Assembly: GCA_018827685.1 (NCBI GenBank) | Contig: JAHJXD010000037.1 | Location: 1 to 20,824 of the forward strand | DNA length: 20,824 nucleotides | Direction: 5' to 3' | From: Patescibacteria group bacterium | GTDB lineage: Bacteria; Patescibacteriota; Patescibacteriia; Patescibacteriales; GWC2-42-12 | Part shown: positions 15,491-20,824 of the stretch, one piece after another | How positions within the stretch are numbered: position 1 is the stretch's first letter | How the letters are laid out: each line of letters starts with the position of its first letter | Notes under the pieces: generated by a model | The model's database searches: none | The model's input: only the letters and a program-made list of their open reading frames with translations | What the model was told of the DNA's origin: nothing | Position numbers and translations under genes: made by a program

Positions 15491-16435
15491 TTATTTTTTT
15501 CGTTTTACCCTAATAAGCCCGGACAAAGGAATAATTTCTAAATTCTTTATTTCTAGTTCGTCCAAAAATAAATTTAAACCTAATGAATCTGATGCTATAT
15601 GCCCGGCAACAACTGCATTAATATGATATTTTTCCGCTTCTTTCCGATGCTCTTCTCCCATATGCATACCAATAACTGTACCAATGCCAGCCTGGGCAAT
15701 TTTCTCGTACATTTCCTTAGAACCGCTAGTGCCGCCTGTAAATTCGGTAATGGCTATTTTGCCGCAACTTGCTTCTGGCGAACCAACAAAAATTTTCGGA
15801 CCGGCATTATATTGCACGGCTGCTTTAAACTCCGGTATTTCTTTTAACATCTCAATTACTTCACCAACGGTTTCCGGATTATCTTTTTTAATTTTTTTAA
15901 CCAAAAAATTAGCACCTAAATTATCAGCCGGTGTATGAACGCACATAAAATCCAAACCTAAAATTTTAGCCATATCTACAGCGCGATTATGGTTTCTCGG
16001 CGAAATGCCACGGCTAACTTCAGCGATTCTCAGTTTTATAACCGACTCGGCAATATTAATCGGTACGCCATAATCCGCCAGAACCTCTGCTTGTAAATCC
16101 ATTACGCTGTGTAAATCAGCTAAAGCCTTGCCGCAGGGATGATGGGCAATTACCAAATCAACACCCAGTTTTTCCGCTAAAAGCAATTCCGCGCCTTCCA
16201 TGTCCACCCCAATCATAATTTTTTTAATATTTTTTTTCTTTAAATCAATTAAAATTCTGGTGTCGCTATAAGGATTGATTAATTTTTCTTTATCAAATTC
16301 TTCTTTAGCTTTAGCGCTTAACTCTTCATAATTTTTTTTAGCGCGCGCCAAATATTTTTTTACTTTTTCCTTGCCTCGTAAATCAGCATTAATCCCCATT
16401 TGAATCGCTAACTCATAAATTTGTTGTGTAGTCAT
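15491..16435 (-). CDS. NIF3-family dinuclear metal protein
   Basis: 314 aa, cytoplasmic. The family core is clear: KKIMIGVDMEGAELLLAEKLGVDLVIAHHP (71-100, with H98-H99), a middle motif CVHTPADN (165-172, with H167 and D171), and the C-terminal block GMHMGEEH (256-263) plus AVVAGHIASDSLGLN (274-288, with H279). These His/Asp residues are the probable two-metal site of the NIF3/YbgI fold. The N-terminal 70 residues form a helical extension (KEKVKKYLARAKKNYEEL) absent from short YbgI proteins but seen in the longer type. The biochemical role of NIF3 proteins is not settled. Old 'GTP cyclohydrolase I type 2' labels exist but cannot be supported from sequence. A decayed palindromic repeat lies just upstream, between this gene and the TPM-domain gene. 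Confidence 0.85.
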   Translation of the reverse strand: MTTQQIYELAIQMGINADLRGKEKVKKYLARAKKNYEELSAKAKEEFDKEKLINPYSDTRILIDLKKKNIKKIMIGVDMEGAELLLAEKLGVDLVIAHHPCGKALADLHSVMDLQAEVLADYGVPINIAESVIKLRIAEVSRGISPRNHNRAVDMAKILGLDFMCVHTPADNLGANFLVKKIKKDNPETVGEVIEMLKEIPEFKAAVQYNAGPKIFVGSPEASCGKIAITEFTGGTSGSKEMYEKIAQAGIGTVIGMHMGEEHRKEAEKYHINAVVAGHIASDSLGLNLFLDELEIKNLEIIPLSGLIRVKRKK

Positions 16436-16474
16436 AAATTTAAAAATTAATTATTTTTTTCTGAATTTCTTGCA

Positions 16475-16494
16475 GGGCAATTCGTGAATTGCCC
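16475..16494. repeat. Short palindromic repeat between the TPM and NIF3 genes
   Basis: The 9-bp arms GGGCAATTC (16475-16483) and GAATTGCCC (16486-16494) surround a 2-base centre. On the plus strand it runs on as CTACTTTTTATTTT, giving a terminator-like T run for antisense transcription. The outer bases suggest a once longer palindrome (GTAGGGGC...GCCCCTAC form), now degraded at the 16471-16474 end. Confidence 0.75.
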
Positions 16495-16506
16495 CTACTT
16501 TTTATT

Positions 16507-17385
16507 TTACCAACTTCCGCTTGACCCGCCGCCGCCCGAAGATCCTCCGCCAAAGCCTCCAAAACCGCCGCCAAAACCGCCGCGTCCGCCACGTCCGCCG
16601 CCAATCCACCAAGGAATATGGCCCGCGGCTTTTCCAGCCTGATATTTTTTAGAAACTACATAATCAAACAACAAGCCGACCGACGTTAAAATTAATGTGG
16701 CTATTAAGCCGACTATCCAAGAAAAAATGAAAATTAAAGCTACGCCGACAACCGCACCAATAATACCTCCTGCCCACCAAGATTTACTCCTGCCTAAAAC
16801 ACTAGACAGCCAGATAAAACCGAAAATAACCATGTAAAAAATAAATTCCCAATTAAACGAAGATTTTTTGTTGCCACTGCCCTGACTAGCGGCTTGGCTG
16901 TCGCTCGGCACATATTCACCTTTAGTCGCGGCCATGATTTGATCAACCGCTTTATCTAATCCGTGGTAAAAATCATTAGCGCGAAAAGCCGGTTGCATCA
17001 CCTGATTTATAATCCAATTAGATTGCGCGTCGGTTAAAGCGCCTTCCAAACCATAGCCGACTTCAATACGCATTTTTCTATCTTCTTTAGCTACTAACAC
17101 TAATACGCCGTTATCTTTGCCTTTTTTGCCGATCTGCCAATCTTCAAATAATTTAACCGCAAAATTTTCAATCGTATCTTCTTGAAGGCTTGCGATTAAA
17201 ACCACGGCAATTTCATTGCTGGTTTCTTGATTAAACTGTGATATTTTATTTTCCAATGCTGATTTTTGTTCTGGTGTAAAAGTATTTGTATAATCATTGA
17301 CAAAACCGCTGGGTTGTCCAAGATTATAATAAGCCAAAGCAGGACAGGCAAAAAATAACAATAGAATTATAATTATTTTTTTCAT
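16507..17385 (-). CDS. TPM-domain membrane protein with Gly-rich tail (YgcG family)
   Basis: 292 aa. A signal peptide (MKKIIIILLLFFACPALA, 1-18) leads to an extracytoplasmic TPM domain at about 26-155, with landmarks GFVNDYTNTF (27-36), TSNEIAVVLIASLQ (55-68), KGKDNGVLVLVAKEDRKMRIEVGYGLEG (88-115) and MQPAFRANDFYHGLDKAVDQI (130-150). Three hydrophobic segments follow (about 179-196, 203-222, 224-240), then a Gly/Ser-rich tail (262-292) ending in SSGSW. This architecture is standard for YgcG-type proteins, which travel with LemA. TPM proteins are linked to envelope maintenance and, in plants, photosystem II repair; the molecular activity is not certain. It starts 23 bases after lemA ends, so the two should be one operon. 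Confidence 0.92.
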   Translation of the reverse strand: MKKIIIILLLFFACPALAYYNLGQPSGFVNDYTNTFTPEQKSALENKISQFNQETSNEIAVVLIASLQEDTIENFAVKLFEDWQIGKKGKDNGVLVLVAKEDRKMRIEVGYGLEGALTDAQSNWIINQVMQPAFRANDFYHGLDKAVDQIMAATKGEYVPSDSQAASQGSGNKKSSFNWEFIFYMVIFGFIWLSSVLGRSKSWWAGGIIGAVVGVALIFIFSWIVGLIATLILTSVGLLFDYVVSKKYQAGKAAGHIPWWIGGGRGGRGGFGGGFGGFGGGSSGGGGSSGSW

Positions 17386-17408
17386 TTTTTAGCTAATCAA
17401 CTGCAAAT

Positions 17409-17963
17409 TTAAAACTTCACTGCTGGAGCATTTTCCGCTCCGGTCGCGGCATCAAAATAAGTTTTTTCCGAAAAACCGAACATCCTGGCAAACAATTTAG
17501 CCGGAATGCGCTTTACCATAACATTGAAATCGCGCGCCACGTCATTAAATCTTTTTCTTTCTACACTGATCCTATTTTCCGTACCTTCTAATTGCACCAT
17601 CAACGTTTGCACGGTTTCCACGGATTTTAACTGCGGATAATTTTCCATAATTACGAGTAATCGACCTAAAGCGCCTTCAATTTGCGTCGCGGCATCGACT
17701 TTTTCATTAACAGTTGCGGCGCCTGAATAACGAGTGCGCGCGTCAGCCAAATCGCCGAAAACTTTTTGTTCTTGCGCCATAGCGCCTTTAACCGAATTAA
17801 CCAAATTTGGAATTAAATCAAAACGTCTTTGATATTGGGTTTCAACCTGCGCCCACATATTATCCACGCCTTCGTTAGCCACAATCATTTTGTTGTAAAT
17901 TCCCCAAGCATAAAGCGCCAGGATAGCGACAACAATCGCCAGAATGATAAGAGCTTTTTTCAT
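17409..17963 (-). CDS. lemA: LemA family protein
   Basis: 184 aa, the usual LemA length. One N-terminal membrane helix (about 4-23) is followed by a long helical domain with the family blocks: VDNMWAQVETQYQRRFDLIPNLVNSVKG (33-60), a central ARTRYSGA, ENYPQLKSVETVQTLMVQLEGTENRISVERKRFNDVARDFN (107-147) and a C-terminal hydrophobic PAKLFARMFGF (154-164). The bulk is predicted outside the cytoplasm. LemA proteins commonly pair with TPM/YgcG proteins, as here; the function is not well defined. A promoter with good boxes and an inverted repeat lie directly upstream, so lemA and the TPM gene probably form a separately controlled transcription unit. No Shine-Dalgarno sequence. Confidence 0.95.
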   Translation of the reverse strand: MKKALIILAIVVAILALYAWGIYNKMIVANEGVDNMWAQVETQYQRRFDLIPNLVNSVKGAMAQEQKVFGDLADARTRYSGAATVNEKVDAATQIEGALGRLLVIMENYPQLKSVETVQTLMVQLEGTENRISVERKRFNDVARDFNVMVKRIPAKLFARMFGFSEKTYFDAATGAENAPAVKF

Positions 17964-17974
17964 AGATTTTTTGT

Positions 17975-18002
17975 TTATTAACAGTACTGGGACTGTTATT
18001 AA
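17975..18002. promoter_or_regulatory. Inverted repeat at the presumed lemA transcription start (operator-like)
   Basis: The arms TTATTAACAGT and ACTGTTATTAA match at 10 of 11 positions around a 6-bp centre. The element begins 2 bp past the -10 box and ends 11 bases before the lemA ATG, so it could be a repressor operator or a 5' UTR hairpin. Confidence 0.55.
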
Positions 18003-18004
18003 TT

Positions 18005-18033
18005 ATTATAAATGTCATTGCAAAAAGCGTCAG
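18005..18033 (-). promoter_or_regulatory. Likely lemA promoter
   Basis: On the minus strand CTGACG (18033-18028) and TATAAT (18010-18005) are separated by exactly 17 bp. The -10 box is perfect and the -35 box matches 4 of 6 positions. Transcription would start near 17998, about 35 bases before the ATG. Confidence 0.6.
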
Positions 18034-18059
18034 TGATGAAATAACTTTTAGTTAGTTTC

Positions 18060-18181
18060 TGTGTAAAAATTATTTGTCCACAATTTTGGTGATTTATAAA
18101 ATTCATACTTTAAGCCAAGTTTCCGCTGATTAAACGCTGATAATTACGCTGATCTACGCTGAAAAATAATATTTTTACACA
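18060..18181. repeat. Intergenic segment bounded by inverted DnaA-box-like sequences
   Basis: TGTGTAAAAAT (18060-18070) and ATTTTTACACA (18171-18181) are exact 11-bp inverted repeats. Each contains TTTTACACA, which fits the relaxed DnaA box TTWTNCACA, and TTGTCCACA at 18074-18082 is one base off. Between them lie AT-rich DNA and four CGCTGA repeats. It could be a small non-autonomous element with terminal inverted repeats or a DnaA-binding region; sequence alone does not decide. The full gap 17964-18189 has no gene that I can see. Confidence 0.5.
18124..18162. repeat. Four CGCTGA(T) repeats at about 11-bp spacing
   Basis: CGCTGAT starts at 18124, 18135 and 18147, and CGCTGA starts at 18157, giving intervals of 11, 12 and 10 bp, about one DNA helical turn. 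The spacers between copies differ. Confidence 0.85.
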
Positions 18182-18189
18182 ATAACTAG

Positions 18190-19230
18190 TTAAACTTTAT
18201 GTATTTTTAATTTTATTTTTTTCCCTCTTGATTTAGTTGCATAATATCCAGTAAACCTAGCCGCTAATTCAATAATTTCCTCTTCACTCTTTTTTTCTCC
18301 AAATTTCAGCTCGCTCATTTTTAATTCTTCCGGCACATTAATTTCTCTAATTTCTCTTTCCATTATACTTAATATTTTACTTCTAATTAGGCTGGTCGGC
18401 CCATTTTCATCTACCAGTTGTATGATTATATCTCCAATCCCTGCTAATTTTTCCAAATTTTCATTATCTTTTTCATCGCGCCCGATTACTAACAAAATGT
18501 TTTTATCATTTTCACTTTTTACCCAATTAACTCTACCGCATTTTAATAACTCAATATCATTACCATTGCAATCTGGCCAACATTCAAGCATTGTAAGCAA
18601 TTTTTTGCTAAATTCAGGATCAGTCAAAAGGCAACCGCCACCAGGACTGGCATATTCTTTTATACCATATTTTTTTACCAACTCCAATTGCCTGTTCCGC
18701 GATCGTCCGCTAATATCTAATAATTTACCTCTAATTAATTTTCCTTGTTTTTCCGGCTCGCTTTCATCAAGTAATTTTGCCGACATAGGCCTGACTAATT
18801 TGCCTTCTAGCCTGGAAATTTTTTCTACTATTTTTAAAGCATCTCTGCGCTGCGACATTGGTCTTTGCCCTAAAACTTCGCCAGTAGCCACAAAATCATA
18901 TTCTCCCTCTTTACAAGTGGGGGTGGGGAGGTTATTCATTATTTCTTTAGCTTTTTTAAGCATTAAAGCGTGGCAATCAATGCATGGATTCATATTTTTC
19001 CCATACCCATGCGCTGGATTTTTTACCACTTCCAAATGCTCATCGGAAAAATCAATTTCAATTAATTTTATGCCCAATTGCTCGGCTGATTTTTTGGCTT
19101 TACCAGTATCAAAAAAATTACTTTTAAAGCTTAGTCCTGTTACTTCGACGCCTTGTTCCATTAAAATGCGCGCCGCCAGAATTGAGTCTAATCCGCCTGA
19201 TAATAGAACTAAGGCTTTTACTTTTGGCAT
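18190..19230 (-). CDS. PP-loop tRNA-thiolation-type enzyme with NFACT-R-like C-terminus
   Basis: 346 aa, cytoplasmic. The N-terminal ATP pyrophosphatase domain has the PP-loop S11-G-G-L-D-S16. The family blocks HGYGKNMNPCIDCH (74-87, with C83 and C86), ATGEVLGQRPMSQ (115-127), VRPMSAKLL (146-154), GRSRNRQ (175-181) and SPGGGCLLTDP (195-205, with C200) match ThiI/MnmA-like 'tRNA thiouridylation' proteins. C83, C86 and C200 are candidate catalytic or Fe-S residues. The C-terminal part (about 228-300, LLKCGRVNWV..., LLVIGRDEKDNENLEKL) resembles the small NFACT-R/DUF814 domain often fused to this family. The exact modified nucleotide is unknown. The start overlaps ileS by 13 bases and has the clearest Shine-Dalgarno in the window. 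Residues 101-110 look like a repeat-derived insertion. Confidence 0.83.
   Translation of the reverse strand: MPKVKALVLLSGGLDSILAARILMEQGVEVTGLSFKSNFFDTGKAKKSAEQLGIKLIEIDFSDEHLEVVKNPAHGYGKNMNPCIDCHALMLKKAKEIMNNLPTPTCKEGEYDFVATGEVLGQRPMSQRRDALKIVEKISRLEGKLVRPMSAKLLDESEPEKQGKLIRGKLLDISGRSRNRQLELVKKYGIKEYASPGGGCLLTDPEFSKKLLTMLECWPDCNGNDIELLKCGRVNWVKSENDKNILLVIGRDEKDNENLEKLAGIGDIIIQLVDENGPTSLIRSKILSIMEREIREINVPEELKMSELKFGEKKSEEEIIELAARFTGYYATKSRGKKIKLKIHKV
18901..18930 (-). repeat. In-frame 30-bp repeat-like insertion in the thiolation gene
   Basis: This C-rich stretch (G-rich on the plus strand) encodes LPTPTCKEGE between KEIMNN and YDFVATGEVLGQ, where relatives, as I recall them, run directly from the helix into (A)DFxATGEVLGQ. 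The ends CTCCC and GGGAG and the inner CTT/AAG are complementary, as in short palindromic repeats. The base composition is unlike the AT-rich flanks. Confidence 0.55.
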
Positions 19231-20824
19231 ACCACCTCTAACATAATTTTTTCTTCGTTAATTTTTATTTCACTTTTTTCTTCCATGTCACTATTAATTA
19301 TTTTTTCGCATAATGTATCTTTTTTAATTTCCTCGCTCATCTTTTCCATAACTTGTTTAATTAAACCACTTTCACTTTGCCAGTTTAAAATAATTTTATC
19401 TTTAATAGTCAGCCCATCTTGTTTACGCATCATATTAACCTGACGAACAATTTCTCGCTTCAAACCTTCAAGTTTTAAATCATCGGTTATTACAGTATCC
19501 AAATCAACTTTTAATTCTCCATAACCTTGTTCTGAAACCACATTTTTTACATTTAATTCATCCGTAATTAAATTTTTATATTCTTTTCGTAATTTGTAAT
19601 TCGTAATTTTTAATTGATTAAGCATTTGCCTGACTTTTATTCCAGCCTTATCTCTGGCATTTAATCCTAATTCCACAATTTTTCTAACTTCTTCCATTTG
19701 TTTTATAATTTCCAAATCTTTTTGTTCCATCGGATCATTATATTCCGCCCAACTGGTTAAATGCACGGATTTATTTTCATGTTTAAAATTATAACCGGCT
19801 ACTTTCTGCCAGATGGTTTCGGCTATAAACGGCATAACTGGAGCAATAATTCTAGATAATTCTAATAAAATAAACCTTGTTGTTTCTACAGCCTCTTCTT
19901 GGCCGCCATTATTTAATTTAAACCTATCGCGCGACCTTCTAATATACCAAGTAGAAAAATCATTGATAAAATCGCTAATCGGCCTTGTTGCTTTAGGCAA
20001 ATTATAATTTTTCATATTTTCGGTTACTTCTTTAGTTAAAACATTCAGCCTGGCCAAAATCCATTTATCCAAAATATTTTCGCTTTGCGGCGTTAAATAT
20101 TCTTCATTTTTAACTTTTACCTTTTGACTTTTCGCTTCTTCTTGATATATTTCATAAAATTTATAAACATTCCAAAGAATCATAATATTTTTTCTAAAAA
20201 CATCTCTTAAATCCCGTTCATTAAAAAATAAATTTTCCGCTTGCATAAGCCCTGAACTCATTAAATAAAAACGCAAAGCGTCAACTCCATATTCATGAAT
20301 CACTTTCCATGGGTCAGGATAGTTTTTTTTTGATTTGCTTAATTTTTCTCCTTTTTCATTTAAAATTACGCCTGTGGCAATAACATTTTCATAACCGCTG
20401 GAATCAAACAAGGCGGTGGTTATAACATGCATTACATAAAACCAAGCCCTTGTTTGCGAAATATATTCGCTAATAAATTGCGCTGGAAAATTAGCTTCAA
20501 ATTTTTCTTTATTTTCAAAAGGATAATGCATTTGAGCAAAAGGCATTGAACCTGATTCAACCCAACAATCAAATACTTCTGATATTCTTTTCATCGTTTT
20601 TCCGCACTTTTCGCATAAAAATTCTATTTTATCAATATACGGCCTATGAAAATCTAAAACATAATTATCATTATGCGGCAATGAAAAAAAATTTAATTCC
20701 ATCATCTTGCCCGCCAAAATAAAATCATTGTCAGTTTTTTTTATTTCAGCAGACTGTTTTTCATCAAAACCTTGCGAAACAGCTGACATCATCCATATTG
20801 AATATTCATGGCTTATAATTAAAA
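19218..20824 (-). CDS. ileS: Isoleucyl-tRNA synthetase, C-terminal part (5' end beyond the window)
   Basis: The frame is open to the window edge; about 535 residues are present. Class I synthetase marks: HRPYIDKI, C-E-K-C-G, EVFDCWVESGSMPFAQ (the CWxESGSMP form of eukaryote-like IleS2), SEYISQTRAWFYVMH, and the KMSKS-type loop KLSKS (20331-20345) followed by KNYPDP. The anticodon-binding domain follows (LDKWILARLN, YNLPKATRPISDFINDFSTWYIRRSRDRF), then DKAGIKVRQMLNQL, DELNVKNV and a C-terminal LEGLKREIVRQVNMMRKQDGL typical of IleS2. It charges tRNA-Ile. The segment before HRPYID (20640-20824) does not align in my memory with the usual zinc-binding loop of the family. The gene ends 13 bases inside the PP-loop gene. 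Confidence 0.95.
   Translation of the reverse strand, partial: LIISHEYSIWMMSAVSQGFDEKQSAEIKKTDNDFILAGKMMELNFFSLPHNDNYVLDFHRPYIDKIEFLCEKCGKTMKRISEVFDCWVESGSMPFAQMHYPFENKEKFEANFPAQFISEYISQTRAWFYVMHVITTALFDSSGYENVIATGVILNEKGEKLSKSKKNYPDPWKVIHEYGVDALRFYLMSSGLMQAENLFFNERDLRDVFRKNIMILWNVYKFYEIYQEEAKSQKVKVKNEEYLTPQSENILDKWILARLNVLTKEVTENMKNYNLPKATRPISDFINDFSTWYIRRSRDRFKLNNGGQEEAVETTRFILLELSRIIAPVMPFIAETIWQKVAGYNFKHENKSVHLTSWAEYNDPMEQKDLEIIKQMEEVRKIVELGLNARDKAGIKVRQMLNQLKITNYKLRKEYKNLITDELNVKNVVSEQGYGELKVDLDTVITDDLKLEGLKREIVRQVNMMRKQDGLTIKDKIILNWQSESGLIKQVMEKMSEEIKKDTLCEKIINSDMEEKSEIKINEEKIMLEVVCQK
19233..19238 (-). promoter_or_regulatory. Strong ribosome binding site of the PP-loop gene
   Basis: GAGGTG precedes the ATG at 19230 by 2 bases (4 bases after GAGG) and lies within the last codons of ileS. 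It is the only clear Shine-Dalgarno sequence I find at a start codon in this window, and it fixes that start. Confidence 0.75.
19587..19607. repeat. Three 7-bp repeats inside ileS
   Basis: On the minus strand the heptamer ATTACRA repeats three times without gaps. The 21 bases encode ITNYKLR in the region between the IKVRQ motif and DELNVKNV. Confidence 0.75.

Noticed and set aside
18060..18181. A CRISPR-like array (short regular repeats)
   Set aside because: The repeats are only 6-7 bp with 3-5-bp spacers; no CRISPR repeat length, no cas genes nearby.
17964..18189. A tRNA or small structured RNA in the longest gap
   Set aside because: No cloverleaf, T-loop GTTCRA or CCA-type end is visible on either strand; the gap is explained better by a promoter, an inverted repeat and a repeat segment.
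18422..19246. A 274-codon open frame on the plus strand
   Set aside because: It is fully antisense to the PP-loop gene, which has an intact PP-loop, family motifs and a good ribosome site. The plus-strand translation is low in complexity and shows no family motif.

Overview
The window looks like chromosome from an AT-rich member of the candidate phyla radiation (Patescibacteria, perhaps a Parcubacteria/ABY1-type lineage). The evidence is the tandem giant secreted proteins with VirB2/TrbC-like N-termini and an APGLDVGL motif, the single-pass membrane proteins with thrombospondin type 3 repeats, the LemA-TPM pair, a short Rel protein, and very tight packing with 4-base ATGA gene overlaps. TGA is used as a stop (for example at the ends of the genes at 386 and 787), so the UGA=Gly code of some CPR lineages does not apply. 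There is no rRNA or tRNA to fix the taxonomy. The longest stretch without a gene is 226 bases (17964-18189).

Layout. Positions 24-9874 (minus strand) read as one operon: a 579-aa pilin-like/Ig-like surface protein, an 1842-aa cysteine-rich surface protein, two membrane-anchored calcium-binding-repeat proteins, then ybeY and dgkA. From a shared 85-bp divergent promoter region the only plus-strand gene, a bifunctional-type (p)ppGpp synthetase/hydrolase (9960-11429), runs the other way. It converges on a second minus-strand series. Read in its direction of transcription, that series is ileS (its 5' part lies beyond the window), a PP-loop tRNA-thiolation-type enzyme, an intergenic region rich in repeats, lemA, a TPM-domain protein, a palindromic repeat, a NIF3-family protein, a PilB/GspE-type ATPase, a hairpin, a translin/TRAX-family protein, an aromatic-amino-acid-type permease, and a small membrane protein with CPxC and CxC motifs.

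How the genes fit together. The first operon appears to build a cell-surface apparatus of membrane-embedded, long, probably disulfide-rich and Ca-binding proteins, co-transcribed with housekeeping rRNA-maturation and lipid-kinase genes. The second series mixes translation (ileS, tRNA modification), envelope (LemA/TPM), pilus motor (PilB) and a probable RNA-binding or RNase protein (translin).

The most interesting signals are: (1) the tandem VirB2-headed surface proteins; (2) a TRAX-like translin, with likely catalytic acidic residues kept, behind a 14-bp RNA hairpin; (3) several different short repeat families between 13.7 and 19.6 kb, including an in-frame 30-bp repeat-like insertion inside a conserved tRNA-modification gene; and (4) a 120-bp intergenic segment with four CGCTGA repeats flanked by inverted DnaA-box-like sequences. 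All family calls rest on motif recognition by eye, without database searches.
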